Assembly: GCA_947305825.1 (NCBI GenBank)
Contig: CAMZET010000080.1
Location: 1-6,589, forward strand
Direction: 5' to 3'
DNA length: 6,589 nt
From: an uncultured Verrucomicrobiota bacterium
GTDB lineage: Bacteria > Verrucomicrobiota > Kiritimatiellia > RFP12 > UBA1067
Part shown: positions 1 through 6,130 of the stretch, in pieces
How positions within the stretch are numbered: position 1 is the first letter of the stretch
Layout of the letters: every line of letters begins with the position of its first letter
Program-made: the position numbers and the translations under genes
Notes under the pieces: generated by a model
Told to the model about the DNA's origin: nothing
What the model saw: the letters and a program-made list of their open reading frames with translations, nothing else
Database searches by the model: none

Positions 1-354
1 TTCATGGAAATACGCGGCATCGGCATAATCCACGTGCCAAGCATTTTCGGCGTCGATGCGGTGCGCGGCGAAAAGCGCCTCCAGCTCGTAATCACGCTCA
101 AGAGCTTCGAGGAAATACGCAGCGAAGTTGACCGCATCGGGCAGATGCGCCATTCCCGCGAGATACTCGGCGTCAAGGTGCCCAACATCATAATACCGGT
201 GTCCGAAGGACGAGACCTTGTCAATCTGGTCGAGACGGCGGCGCAGCAGTACAAGCTGATTTTGTCCGGGCGCGACCCGGCCGCGCAGTTGTCGATGCGC
301 TTGCGCAGCCGCGCCGACGGCACGCAGCTCCCCAATTTGATTTCAACCATCTAA
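1..354 (+). CDS. hprK: HPr kinase/phosphorylase, C-terminal part (5' truncated by window edge)
   Basis: HPr kinase/phosphorylase is a cytoplasmic bifunctional enzyme that phosphorylates HPr on its regulatory serine and also removes that phosphate. Only the last 117 codons are present, and the frame is open to the first base of the window, so the true start lies upstream. The fragment opens with F-MEIRGIGIIHV, the conserved segment of the kinase domain just after the catalytic core. It continues with the C-terminal stretch ILGVKVPNIIIPVSEGRDL and a helix ending VETAAQQYKL, both typical of the family. The Walker A loop and catalytic His are outside the window, so activity cannot be judged. The TAA stop lies 23 nt before ptsH, which encodes its substrate, and this context strongly supports the call. 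The tail after the family core (residues about 88-117, Arg-rich) is poorly conserved in the family as I know it. Confidence 0.93.
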   Translation, partial: FMEIRGIGIIHVPSIFGVDAVRGEKRLQLVITLKSFEEIRSEVDRIGQMRHSREILGVKVPNIIIPVSEGRDLVNLVETAAQQYKLILSGRDPAAQLSMRLRSRADGTQLPNLISTI

Positions 355-360
355 CCACAC

Positions 361-368
361 GAGAAGGA
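361..368 (+). promoter_or_regulatory. Ribosome binding site of ptsH
   Basis: GAGAAGGA is a good Shine-Dalgarno sequence in the 23-nt gap after hprK. Nine bases separate its end from the ATG at 378, which fixes the HPr start. I see no -10/-35 pair in this gap, so ptsH is probably transcribed with hprK. Confidence 0.75.
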
Positions 369-377
369 TACAAGCCA

Positions 378-665
378 ATGGCAGAACAGTCAATCACCAG
401 GGAGTTCAAGCTCCTGAACAAGTACGGGATGCATGTCAGGCCTGCAGGCCTCTTCGCAAAGACCGCCAGCCGCTACGACGCGGAAGTGGAAGTCGAGAAA
501 GACGGCAACGTCGTGGCCGGCAAGTCCATCATGGCGCTCATGACGCTTGAGGCGACGTGCGGCGCGGTGCTCAAGGTGACCGCCACGGGCCCAGAGGCCG
601 AGGAGGTGCTCGACGAGCTCGAGGCGCTCGTCGCGCGCAAGTTCGACATCCCGGATGAGCAGTAG
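378..665 (+). CDS. ptsH: HPr, phosphocarrier protein of the PTS
   Basis: HPr is the small cytoplasmic phosphocarrier that takes phosphate from Enzyme I on a histidine and passes it on. The product has 95 residues, slightly longer than the usual 85-90 because of short extensions at both ends. The active-site motif NKYGMHVRPAG places the phosphorylated histidine at His19, followed by the conserved Arg21-Pro22. The regulatory-site motif GKSIMALMTLEA places the HPr-kinase target serine at Ser50, so both phosphorylation sites are intact. This matches the hprK gene immediately upstream. The GKSIM(A/G)LM form of the serine motif is also seen in HPr proteins of regulatory (PTS-Ntr-like) systems. The gene lies between hprK and ptsI and overlaps the longer possible ptsI start by 11 nt, which suggests translational coupling. 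Confidence 0.97.
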   Translation: MAEQSITREFKLLNKYGMHVRPAGLFAKTASRYDAEVEVEKDGNVVAGKSIMALMTLEATCGAVLKVTATGPEAEEVLDELEALVARKFDIPDEQ

Positions 666-2448
666 CGCACCGATGACTTTGGTTGCCGGGCTGCCCACCG
701 CGCGCGGTCTCGCGTGCGGGCCGGTCTTCGTCTACCGAGGAGACGGCGACATCCCGGTGCCGGAATACATCGTCGAGCAGGGCGCGGAAGACGCGGAACT
801 GCGCCGCCTCGACGGTTCCATCGAGGAAATCAAGCGCGACTTGGACGGCATGATTGCCGCGCTGCGCGAGCGCACAGGCCGCCAGGACCTGCGCGTCTTC
901 GAATGCCATCTGATGATTCTCGAGGACGCCTTCCTCATCGATGAAATCGAGAAGAAGGTGAAGGAAGAGCGCATGAACGCCGAGGCGGCCGTCAAGCGCG
1001 TCTTCGCGATGCACCGCTCGCAGTTCGAGAAGATGAACGACTCGTATTTCCGCGAGCGCGTCCGCGACCTGGACGACGTCGAGCGCCGCCTGCTGAAATC
1101 GCTCATCGGCGACAAGCGCCAGCCCCATCTCGAACTCAAATCCCCGTCAATCGTCATAGCCGACGACCTCACGCCTTCGGAGACGGTGCAGCTGCCTCGC
1201 GAGAACGTGCTCGGTTTCGCGACAAACGGCGGCTCCACTACCAGCCATGTCGCTCTGCTGGCGAGGGCTCTTTCCATCCCAGCCGTCACCGGGCTTGTCG
1301 ATATTACGCACCGCGTGACGCCTGGCGAGACCGTGCTGCTGGACGGCTCGGCCGGCACTTTGACGCTCAATCCGGATATCGCGGCGCGTACGGCGTTCGA
1401 GGACCAGATGCGTCGCGAGCGTTCGCTCACCGGTTTTTCCGGCGATGCGCCGCCCGCCGGTACGCTAAAGGACGGCGGCGACGTCAAAATCTACGCCAAC
1501 GTCCATCCCGGCGTGCCGTTCGACGCATTCCGCGAGAAGGGCGCTCGCGGCATCGGCCTCTACCGCTCCGAATTCCTCTGGCTCAACCGCCAGATGGAGC
1601 CCACAGAGGACGAGCAATACGCCGACTATTCCGCAGCCGTGCGCTTTGCTTCCACGCTCGGCCCGGACGCCACGATTACAATCCGCGTCCTCGACATCGG
1701 CGGCGACAAGCTCGTGGACGGCGTTTCGGCGAAGGAAAACAACCCGTTCCTGGGCAACCGTTCGATACGCTATCTTCTGTCGCACCGCGACGTGTTCCGC
1801 CGGCAGCTGCGGGCGATACTGCGGGCGTCGTCCGAAGGGCGCGTACGCATAATGTACCCGATGGTGAGCTGCATAGAGGAGCTCCGCGCGGCCCGTGACA
1901 TATTGGAGAGGGTAAAGGTGGAACTGCGCAGCGAGGGCATCCCGTTTGCCGCCGATATTCCCGTAGGGGCGATGATTGAGGTGCCGTCGGCGGCACTCTG
2001 CGCCGAGGAGCTCTCCGGACAGGTTGATTTCTTTTCCGTGGGGACGAACGACCTCGTGCAGTACACGATGGCTGCGGATCGCGGCAACGACGCGGTCGCC
2101 TACCTCTACCAGCCGATGAACCGCGCCGTGCTGCGCCTGATGCGCATGAGCGTGGCGGCGGCCAAGTCGCGCGGCATTCCGATTTCCGTGTGCGGCGAGT
2201 CTGCCGCAGACCCGATTGTCGGAACGTATTGGGCGGCAATCGGCGTCGATACGCTTTCAATGAGCGCGACCTACATAGGCGTCATGTCGAAGGTCCTCTC
2301 GTGCCTGACGCGCGCGGACCTGGACGAATATGCGGCGGTGCCGGACGCGCTTCCGCCGGAAGCGACGGCTAAGGAGATTTTTCTCGCGTGCCGCGCCTGG
2401 ATGCAGCGCAGGCTTCCGGAACTCTCCGACTTGCTGGGCAAGGCATGA
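655..2448 (+). CDS. ptsI: PTS Enzyme I (phosphoenolpyruvate-protein phosphotransferase)
   Basis: Enzyme I autophosphorylates from PEP on a histidine and hands the phosphate to HPr, the first step of the phosphotransferase chain. From the start at 655 it has 597 residues, a little above the common 570-580. Residues about 7-130 form the HPr-binding and N-terminal region. The swivelling phosphohistidine domain contains GGSTTSHVALLAR with His198 as the phosphorylation site. The C-terminal PEP-binding barrel has GIGLYRSEF (Arg304), RVLDIGGDK (Arg344), NPFLGNRSIR, IEVPSA (Glu442), SVGTNDLVQYTMAADRGN (Asp466, Arg476) and the catalytic CGE with Cys513. All expected active-site residues are present. 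The start is uncertain: ATG 655 overlaps ptsH by 11 nt, while ATG 673 gives MTLVAGLPTARG, closer to where family members begin. Neither has a clear Shine-Dalgarno sequence. The TGA stop overlaps the next gene's ATG. Confidence 0.97.
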   Translation: MSSSAPMTLVAGLPTARGLACGPVFVYRGDGDIPVPEYIVEQGAEDAELRRLDGSIEEIKRDLDGMIAALRERTGRQDLRVFECHLMILEDAFLIDEIEKKVKEERMNAEAAVKRVFAMHRSQFEKMNDSYFRERVRDLDDVERRLLKSLIGDKRQPHLELKSPSIVIADDLTPSETVQLPRENVLGFATNGGSTTSHVALLARALSIPAVTGLVDITHRVTPGETVLLDGSAGTLTLNPDIAARTAFEDQMRRERSLTGFSGDAPPAGTLKDGGDVKIYANVHPGVPFDAFREKGARGIGLYRSEFLWLNRQMEPTEDEQYADYSAAVRFASTLGPDATITIRVLDIGGDKLVDGVSAKENNPFLGNRSIRYLLSHRDVFRRQLRAILRASSEGRVRIMYPMVSCIEELRAARDILERVKVELRSEGIPFAADIPVGAMIEVPSAALCAEELSGQVDFFSVGTNDLVQYTMAADRGNDAVAYLYQPMNRAVLRLMRMSVAAAKSRGIPISVCGESAADPIVGTYWAAIGVDTLSMSATYIGVMSKVLSCLTRADLDEYAAVPDALPPEATAKEIFLACRAWMQRRLPELSDLLGKA

Positions 2449-3332
2449 TCGAGACCGGCGAGGCTGTGATAGAGCGCGTGGCCGTGCGCTTCGGCGACAA
2501 CGCCCTAGACAATCCGCCTGGCCCCGTGGCGCAGGCGACGGGCTTCCGCCGCCGCCGTCTGGCATCTCCGGGCGTTTCGCTTTTCGACTTCGCCATGCCT
2601 GCAGCCGAACGCGCCTGCGCACCTTACCCGCGCGCCGACATAAAGGCCGTCGTGTTCGCCTCTTTTTCCGGCGAGTACCGCTTTCCCGCGCTTTCCGTAA
2701 AGATTGCTTCGGCTCTCGGTCTGCCTCCTTCTACCGCCGCGTTCGACCTGCAGCTCGCCTGCAGCGCGTTTCCGTACGCCGTCTATTTCGCCTCGCGCCT
2801 CGCCGCCGACCTGCACGGCAAGACCCTTGTAGTCGATGCCGACCTCCAGTCGCGCTTCCTGGACGCCGCCGACCAGGGCACTTCGTTCGTCATGGACGAT
2901 GCCGCCGCCGCCGCCATTGTTTCGCATAACCCTGCCGCGCGCTCTTCGTTCGATTTCCTCTCTTCCTATTCCGAGGCGCTCGACTGCCCGGAAACCGGCC
3001 CGGTAAAAATGGACGGTTTCAAGGTCTTTTCGTTCGTAGCATCCGACGTGGCGCGTTTCTTGCGCCCGTTCGGCGCGGAGTTTGACATGTTCGTGCCGCA
3101 CCGAGCCAACCTATACATGGTTAGGCGTCTGGCGAAATCGCTTGGGCTTGAAGGGAAACTGCTCGCGCCGGAAGCGGATTTCGCAAATCCCGGCTCTTCT
3201 TCGGTGCCGGCGACGCTAGCGCTCGCAGGACGCCCGGGAAGAGCGCTTCTGGCCGCCTTCGGGGCGGGTTTTTCCGCCGCCGCCGCTACCGTCGCGCTCC
3301 CGTCTTCTTTCTCGGCCGAAGTCCTGAATTAG
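2445..3332 (+). CDS. FabH-like beta-ketoacyl-ACP synthase III family protein
   Basis: This is a thiolase-fold condensing enzyme of the ketoacyl synthase III (FabH) type; classical members condense acetyl-CoA with malonyl-ACP to start fatty-acid chains. The product has 295 residues from ATG 2445, somewhat shorter than the usual 310-330. The full Cys-His-Asn triad is recognisable: Cys106 in FDLQLACSAFPYA, His219 in FVPHRANLY, and Asn248 in FANPGSSSVPATLAL. The N-terminal part has TGFRRRRLASPG, matching the TGIRxRRxAxPG motif of FabH. Departures include MDDAAAAA where FabH has FGDGAGAA, Tyr224 where FabH usually has the Arg of PHQANxR, and a Cys-His distance about 19 residues shorter than in E. 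coli FabH. I chose 2445 because its ATGA overlaps the ptsI stop and the start then aligns with the family; the frame stays open upstream to an ATG at 2388. Substrate and pathway are unknown: it could be a housekeeping FabH, a paralogue or a secondary-lipid enzyme. Confidence 0.85.
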   Translation: MIETGEAVIERVAVRFGDNALDNPPGPVAQATGFRRRRLASPGVSLFDFAMPAAERACAPYPRADIKAVVFASFSGEYRFPALSVKIASALGLPPSTAAFDLQLACSAFPYAVYFASRLAADLHGKTLVVDADLQSRFLDAADQGTSFVMDDAAAAAIVSHNPAARSSFDFLSSYSEALDCPETGPVKMDGFKVFSFVASDVARFLRPFGAEFDMFVPHRANLYMVRRLAKSLGLEGKLLAPEADFANPGSSSVPATLALAGRPGRALLAAFGAGFSAAAATVALPSSFSAEVLN

Positions 3333-4240
3333 CCGCAGCGTCCGCACCGGCGCAGTATCGCTTCCCGGAATGCTGCACCCTCGCGCGAGAGGGCGAGTCC
3401 CTTGCGTGTCACCAGACCTACCCGGATTTCGTCGTCGAGCGCCAGCGGCACGGCTATCACGTCCGGACCGTTGAGTTCCTTCGACAATGCGCCGGAAGCC
3501 ACCGTATAGCCGTTGAGCCCAATTATAAGGTTGGTCATTGTGGCGCGGTCTCTTACGCGGATGTTCTTCTTGCGGTCGATCGCAGGCATGACTTCTTCCG
3601 CGAAATACAGGGCGTTTTCTGCGCCTTGCTCGAACGAGATGAACGGGTACGGGTCGAGTTCTACAGGTGCGATGCCGCCGCTGGCATTGGCAAGCGGATG
3701 AGTGCGCGCGATGAAGACGTGGGGACGCGACACGAAAAGCTCCTCGAAGGAGAGTTCCTCCTTTTTCAGTATTTGGGAGATGGCTCGCTCGTTGCGCCGG
3801 GATAGGTAGAGGACGCCGATTTCGCTCTTGTGTCGCGCGACGTCGTCGATTATTTCGCTCGTTGCCGTTTCGCGCAGGGTGAAGTCGTACGAGTCGGCTC
3901 CGTTGGCTTTCACTACTTCCATGAACGCCTCGACGGCGAAGGCGTAATGCTGGCACGAGACGGCGAATTGCGGTCTGCGCACGGCCTTGCCGGTGTATTT
4001 TTCGGTTATTCGCGCTGCGTCGTCCAGGATTTGCCTGGCGGACGCGAGGAATTCGTCGCCTTCGCGCGTCGTCGAGATGCCGCGCTTCGAGCGCGTGAAA
4101 ATTGCGATGCGAAGCTCCTCTTCCAGGGAGCGTATGGATTCGGTAAGCGCAGGTTGCGAGACGAACAATCGTCTCGCAGCCTCGCTGATGCCGCCGCAAG
4201 AGGCGACGGCATCGGCGTATTTGAGTTGCTGTAGTGTCAT
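3329..4240 (-). CDS. LysR-family transcriptional regulator
   Basis: This is a cytoplasmic DNA-binding regulator of 303 residues, the usual LysR length. The N-terminal winged helix-turn-helix covers about residues 2-62, with LKYADAVASCGGISEAARRL followed by the recognition helix SQPALTESIRSLEEEL and the wing IFTRSKRGISTTREG. Residues about 90-295 form the ligand-binding domain, which includes AVSCQHYAFAVEAF and SEIGVLYLSRRNE, and later GLNGYTVASGALS. From memory these segments resemble a group of LysR regulators in Clostridia and Lactobacillales, some of which sit beside cysteine or methionine genes. The gene begins 4 nt after cysK on the same strand, without a visible Shine-Dalgarno sequence, so it is probably co-transcribed and translationally coupled. 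I infer a role in sulfur-amino-acid control from this position; the ligand cannot be read from the sequence. Its TAA stop overlaps the stop of the convergent FabH-like gene. Confidence 0.93.
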   Translation of the reverse strand: MTLQQLKYADAVASCGGISEAARRLFVSQPALTESIRSLEEELRIAIFTRSKRGISTTREGDEFLASARQILDDAARITEKYTGKAVRRPQFAVSCQHYAFAVEAFMEVVKANGADSYDFTLRETATSEIIDDVARHKSEIGVLYLSRRNERAISQILKKEELSFEELFVSRPHVFIARTHPLANASGGIAPVELDPYPFISFEQGAENALYFAEEVMPAIDRKKNIRVRDRATMTNLIIGLNGYTVASGALSKELNGPDVIAVPLALDDEIRVGLVTRKGLALSREGAAFREAILRRCGRCG

Positions 4241-4244
4241 GCGC

Positions 4245-5168
4245 TCAATCGAAGAGCCAGGTCGAGAGGTATCGTTCGCCGGTGTCCGGGAGGAGCACGA
4301 CGATGGTTTTTCCGGCGTATTCCGTGCGTTTGGCGAGTTCGAGGGCGGCGAAGAGGGCGGCGCCGGAGGAAATGCCGACGAGGAGGCCGTCCTTGGCGGC
4401 GGCGGCTCGCGCCGTCTCGCCGGCGTCCTCTGCGCTGACGGCGGCGATTTCGTCGATGAGCGACGTATCGAGCACCTTCGGGACGAAGCCGGCGCCGATG
4501 CCCTGGATTTTGTGCGGGCCGGGGCGCCCGCCGGAGAGCACGGGTGAAGCGTCAGGTTCGACCGCGACGATTTTGACGGCCGGGTTCTTCTCCTTCAGGA
4601 ATTTGCCGGTGCCGGTGATAGTGCCGCCGGTGCCGACGCCCGCGACGAACGCCGCCACGTCGCCGCCTGTCGCTTCCCAGATTTCCGGGCCAGTTGCGCG
4701 GTAGTGGTACGCCGGATTCGCCGGGTTCTCGAATTGCTGGAGTATGACGGCGCCCGGCGTCGCGTCGCGCAGCTCGTTCGCCTTCTCGATTGCACCCTTC
4801 ATCCCCGCGACACCGGGCGTCAGGACGATTTCGGCTCCGTAGGCGGCCGCGAGCCGCCGCCGCTCCACGCTCATCGTCTCCGGCATGGTTAGTATAAGGT
4901 GGTAGCCGCGCACCGCCGACACAAGCGCGAGCCCCACGCCTGTGTTGCCGCTCGTAGGCTCGATTATCGTTGCGCCGGGCTTTAGTGTGCCGTCGCGCTC
5001 CGCCGCCTCCACCATCGCGAGAGCGATGCGGTCTTTCACGCTCCCGCCCGGATTGAAGAATTCCACCTTCGCCAAGACGCGCGCCGCGCCCTTGTTCAAC
5101 TTCCCGGAAATCTCGACGAGCGGCGTCCCGCCCACTCTGTCCAGTATGCTTTTTGATGTGCTGCTCAT
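4245..5168 (-). CDS. cysK: Cysteine synthase A (O-acetylserine sulfhydrylase)
   Basis: CysK is a cytoplasmic PLP enzyme that makes cysteine from O-acetylserine and sulfide. The product has 307 residues, the normal length for the family. The PLP-binding lysine is Lys45 in NPGGSVKDRIA. The substrate-binding loop is EPTSGNTGVGLA (Thr72-Thr76), the phosphate-binding loop is GVGTGGTITG (from Gly177), and GISSGA (265-270) carries the serine that contacts the pyridine nitrogen. The protein ends in GERYLSTWLFD, typical of CysK, and there is no C-terminal CBS domain as in cystathionine beta-synthase. CysM is less likely given the length and the GERYLST tail. The ATG at 5168 has a good ribosome binding site. 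The gene follows a DUF3034-like gene after 41 nt and is followed by the LysR regulator after 4 nt. With metY in the same strand group, the cluster looks devoted to sulfide assimilation. Confidence 0.96.
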   Translation of the reverse strand: MSSTSKSILDRVGGTPLVEISGKLNKGAARVLAKVEFFNPGGSVKDRIALAMVEAAERDGTLKPGATIIEPTSGNTGVGLALVSAVRGYHLILTMPETMSVERRRLAAAYGAEIVLTPGVAGMKGAIEKANELRDATPGAVILQQFENPANPAYHYRATGPEIWEATGGDVAAFVAGVGTGGTITGTGKFLKEKNPAVKIVAVEPDASPVLSGGRPGPHKIQGIGAGFVPKVLDTSLIDEIAAVSAEDAGETARAAAAKDGLLVGISSGAALFAALELAKRTEYAGKTIVVLLPDTGERYLSTWLFD

Positions 5169-5172
5169 GTTT

Positions 5173-5181
5173 CTTTTCCTT
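5173..5181 (-). promoter_or_regulatory. Ribosome binding site of cysK
   Basis: On the minus strand the sequence reads AAGGAAAAG. The AGGA core (5177-5180) lies 8 nt upstream of the ATG at 5168, which supports that start codon over any later one. Confidence 0.75.
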
Positions 5182-5189
5182 GTTTTCGC

Positions 5190-5203
5190 GGTATATTATA
5201 CCA
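5190..5203 (-). promoter_or_regulatory. Extended -10 promoter of cysK-lysR, inside a perfect palindrome
   Basis: The minus strand carries TGGTATAAT: a perfect -10 hexamer (5195-5200) preceded by the TGN extended -10 element (5201-5203). No convincing -35 hexamer is found 16-18 bp upstream, as is allowed for extended -10 promoters. Transcription would start near 5188 and give a leader of about 20 nt with the ribosome binding site. The hexamer lies in the 13-bp palindrome GGTATAATATACC (5190-5202; 6-bp arms, one central base), which could be an operator covering the -10. The promoter is well supported by sequence; the operator is inference. Confidence 0.6.
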
Positions 5204-5209
5204 TTTTTG

Positions 5210-6082
5210 TCAGAACTGATACTGTATGGAGAGTACAAATCCGTCGCCGACACCGAGGTTCTTCGCCGATCCGCGGCGGTAGAACTTGTCCTTGTCGCCG
5301 GTATTTGCATACGCGGCCACCAACGTAAGTTTTTCCGTCGCGAACCAGGCGACGTGACCGTCGTAGTAGTCGTGGTTGCGGATGCCGTCGCCGACGCGCG
5401 CACCCTGCTTGTACTCAAGGCCTATTGCGATGTTCTCCGCCGGCAGCACGTCGATATTGGCGAATGCGACAGTATCGTAATGGTCATTGTCGTGCCCGAC
5501 AACGCCGTAGACGACCTCATCGGTATAGAGCAATCCGGCGGAGAGAAGCACAGGCAGTGGCGTTTGCGTAATAAGTTTCGTCGCGACGACATAGGCGTCG
5601 AAGCCGTTGTCGTCCAATCCCAGCGCATCTACCGTCTTCGAATCGGTGTATTTCCAGACGCCGCCAATCGCGACTGCCGGCACCCATGCGCTATCGAAGG
5701 CGTTTTCGTCGAGAACGCGCAGTTTCGCGCCGACGCTGTGCGTTTCTATCGATTTGTCGCCGTACTTGTGCGCGTTGATGTAGCTGTAGCCGTAGCCGAT
5801 TTCCAACCGATCGAGGAGCGTAATCGCCGCAGATCCCGCCCACCAGTCGATGTCGGCGTCTGGCAGTCTCACGTACCAGGTTCCAAACTGGGGTGCGCTC
5901 GCGACCTCGCTGATATTGGTTGCGACAGCGTATTCCCATTGCCGTCCGGCGGTGTAGGCTAGCGGATTGAAGGCTATGCCTCCCGTTCCCTGGAGGTTGT
6001 TTAGCGGAACTCCCGCCAGCAGCAAGTCGTGGATGGCGGCTATTGCGCCCAGCAGCGCAAGTTTCAGATACGTATTATTCAT
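5210..6082 (-). CDS. DUF3034-like putative outer-membrane beta-barrel protein
   Basis: The product has 290 residues and no known function. It begins with a short signal-peptide-like segment (Lys7, hydrophobic 8-17, possible cleavage after AIA at 13-15). The rest is rich in alternating polar/hydrophobic strands with aromatic residues, and the protein ends in SIQYQF; a C-terminal Phe is typical of outer-membrane barrels. Several segments recall the DUF3034 family: LLLAGVPLNNLQGTGG (21-35), TLLDRLEIGYGYS (88-100), VGAKLRVLDENAFDSAWVPA (117-136), AIGLEYKQG (219-227) and HVAWFATEKLTLVAAYANTGD (243-263). This assignment is from memory of the family pattern. I chose ATG 6082 because a strong ribosome binding site precedes it and the signal peptide starts there; the frame is open to 6130, but that extension looks non-coding. 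It lies between metY and cysK on the same strand, suggesting an envelope role linked to sulfur compounds, which is inference only. Confidence 0.7.
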   Translation of the reverse strand: MNNTYLKLALLGAIAAIHDLLLAGVPLNNLQGTGGIAFNPLAYTAGRQWEYAVATNISEVASAPQFGTWYVRLPDADIDWWAGSAAITLLDRLEIGYGYSYINAHKYGDKSIETHSVGAKLRVLDENAFDSAWVPAVAIGGVWKYTDSKTVDALGLDDNGFDAYVVATKLITQTPLPVLLSAGLLYTDEVVYGVVGHDNDHYDTVAFANIDVLPAENIAIGLEYKQGARVGDGIRNHDYYDGHVAWFATEKLTLVAAYANTGDKDKFYRRGSAKNLGVGDGFVLSIQYQF

Positions 6083-6087
6083 GTCGT

Positions 6088-6095
6088 TTCCTTTC
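6088..6095 (-). promoter_or_regulatory. Ribosome binding site of the DUF3034-like gene
   Basis: The minus strand reads GAAAGGAA, with the AGGA core at 6089-6092 and 6 nt to the ATG at 6082. It decides this start over the in-frame ATG at 6130. The 48-nt gap to the metY stop shows no clear promoter or terminator hairpin, so read-through from metY is likely. Confidence 0.7.
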
Positions 6096-6130
6096 GTCGT
6101 TATTTGATGTGTTGATGGGATGCGCCGCAT

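Noticed and set aside
355..377. Possible promoter between hprK and ptsH
   Set aside because: The 23-nt gap holds only a ribosome binding site; no -10 or -35 elements are visible.
571..1487. Minus-strand open frames of 185 and 251 codons opposite ptsI
   Set aside because: They run antisense to a ptsI gene with intact motifs throughout and have no recognisable domain; GC-rich DNA often leaves such frames open.
2388..2444. Upstream in-frame ATG for the FabH-like gene, giving 19 extra residues
   Set aside because: The extension overlaps ptsI coding sequence deeply and has no family-like sequence; the ATGA start at 2445 fits better.
3378..3393. Hairpin CCCTC-GCGCGA-GAGGG just beyond the convergent stop codons
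   Set aside because: It is not followed by a T-run on either strand and lies within the lysR coding sequence, so I do not call it a terminator.
3216..4199. Minus-strand open frame of 327 codons overlapping the LysR gene
   Set aside because: It is an out-of-frame reading of the lysR strand, extremely Arg-rich, with no family motif; the LysR frame is clearly the real one.
5153..5962. Long plus-strand open frame of 269 codons opposite the DUF3034-like gene
   Set aside because: It lies antisense to a gene with a signal-peptide start, a ribosome binding site and family-like motifs. Its own product has runs such as VVVVVV and no recognisable domain, as expected of a shadow frame.
6083..6130. N-terminal extension of the DUF3034-like frame to ATG 6130
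   Set aside because: The 16 added residues would precede the signal peptide and be encoded across its own ribosome binding site; ATG 6082 is preferred.
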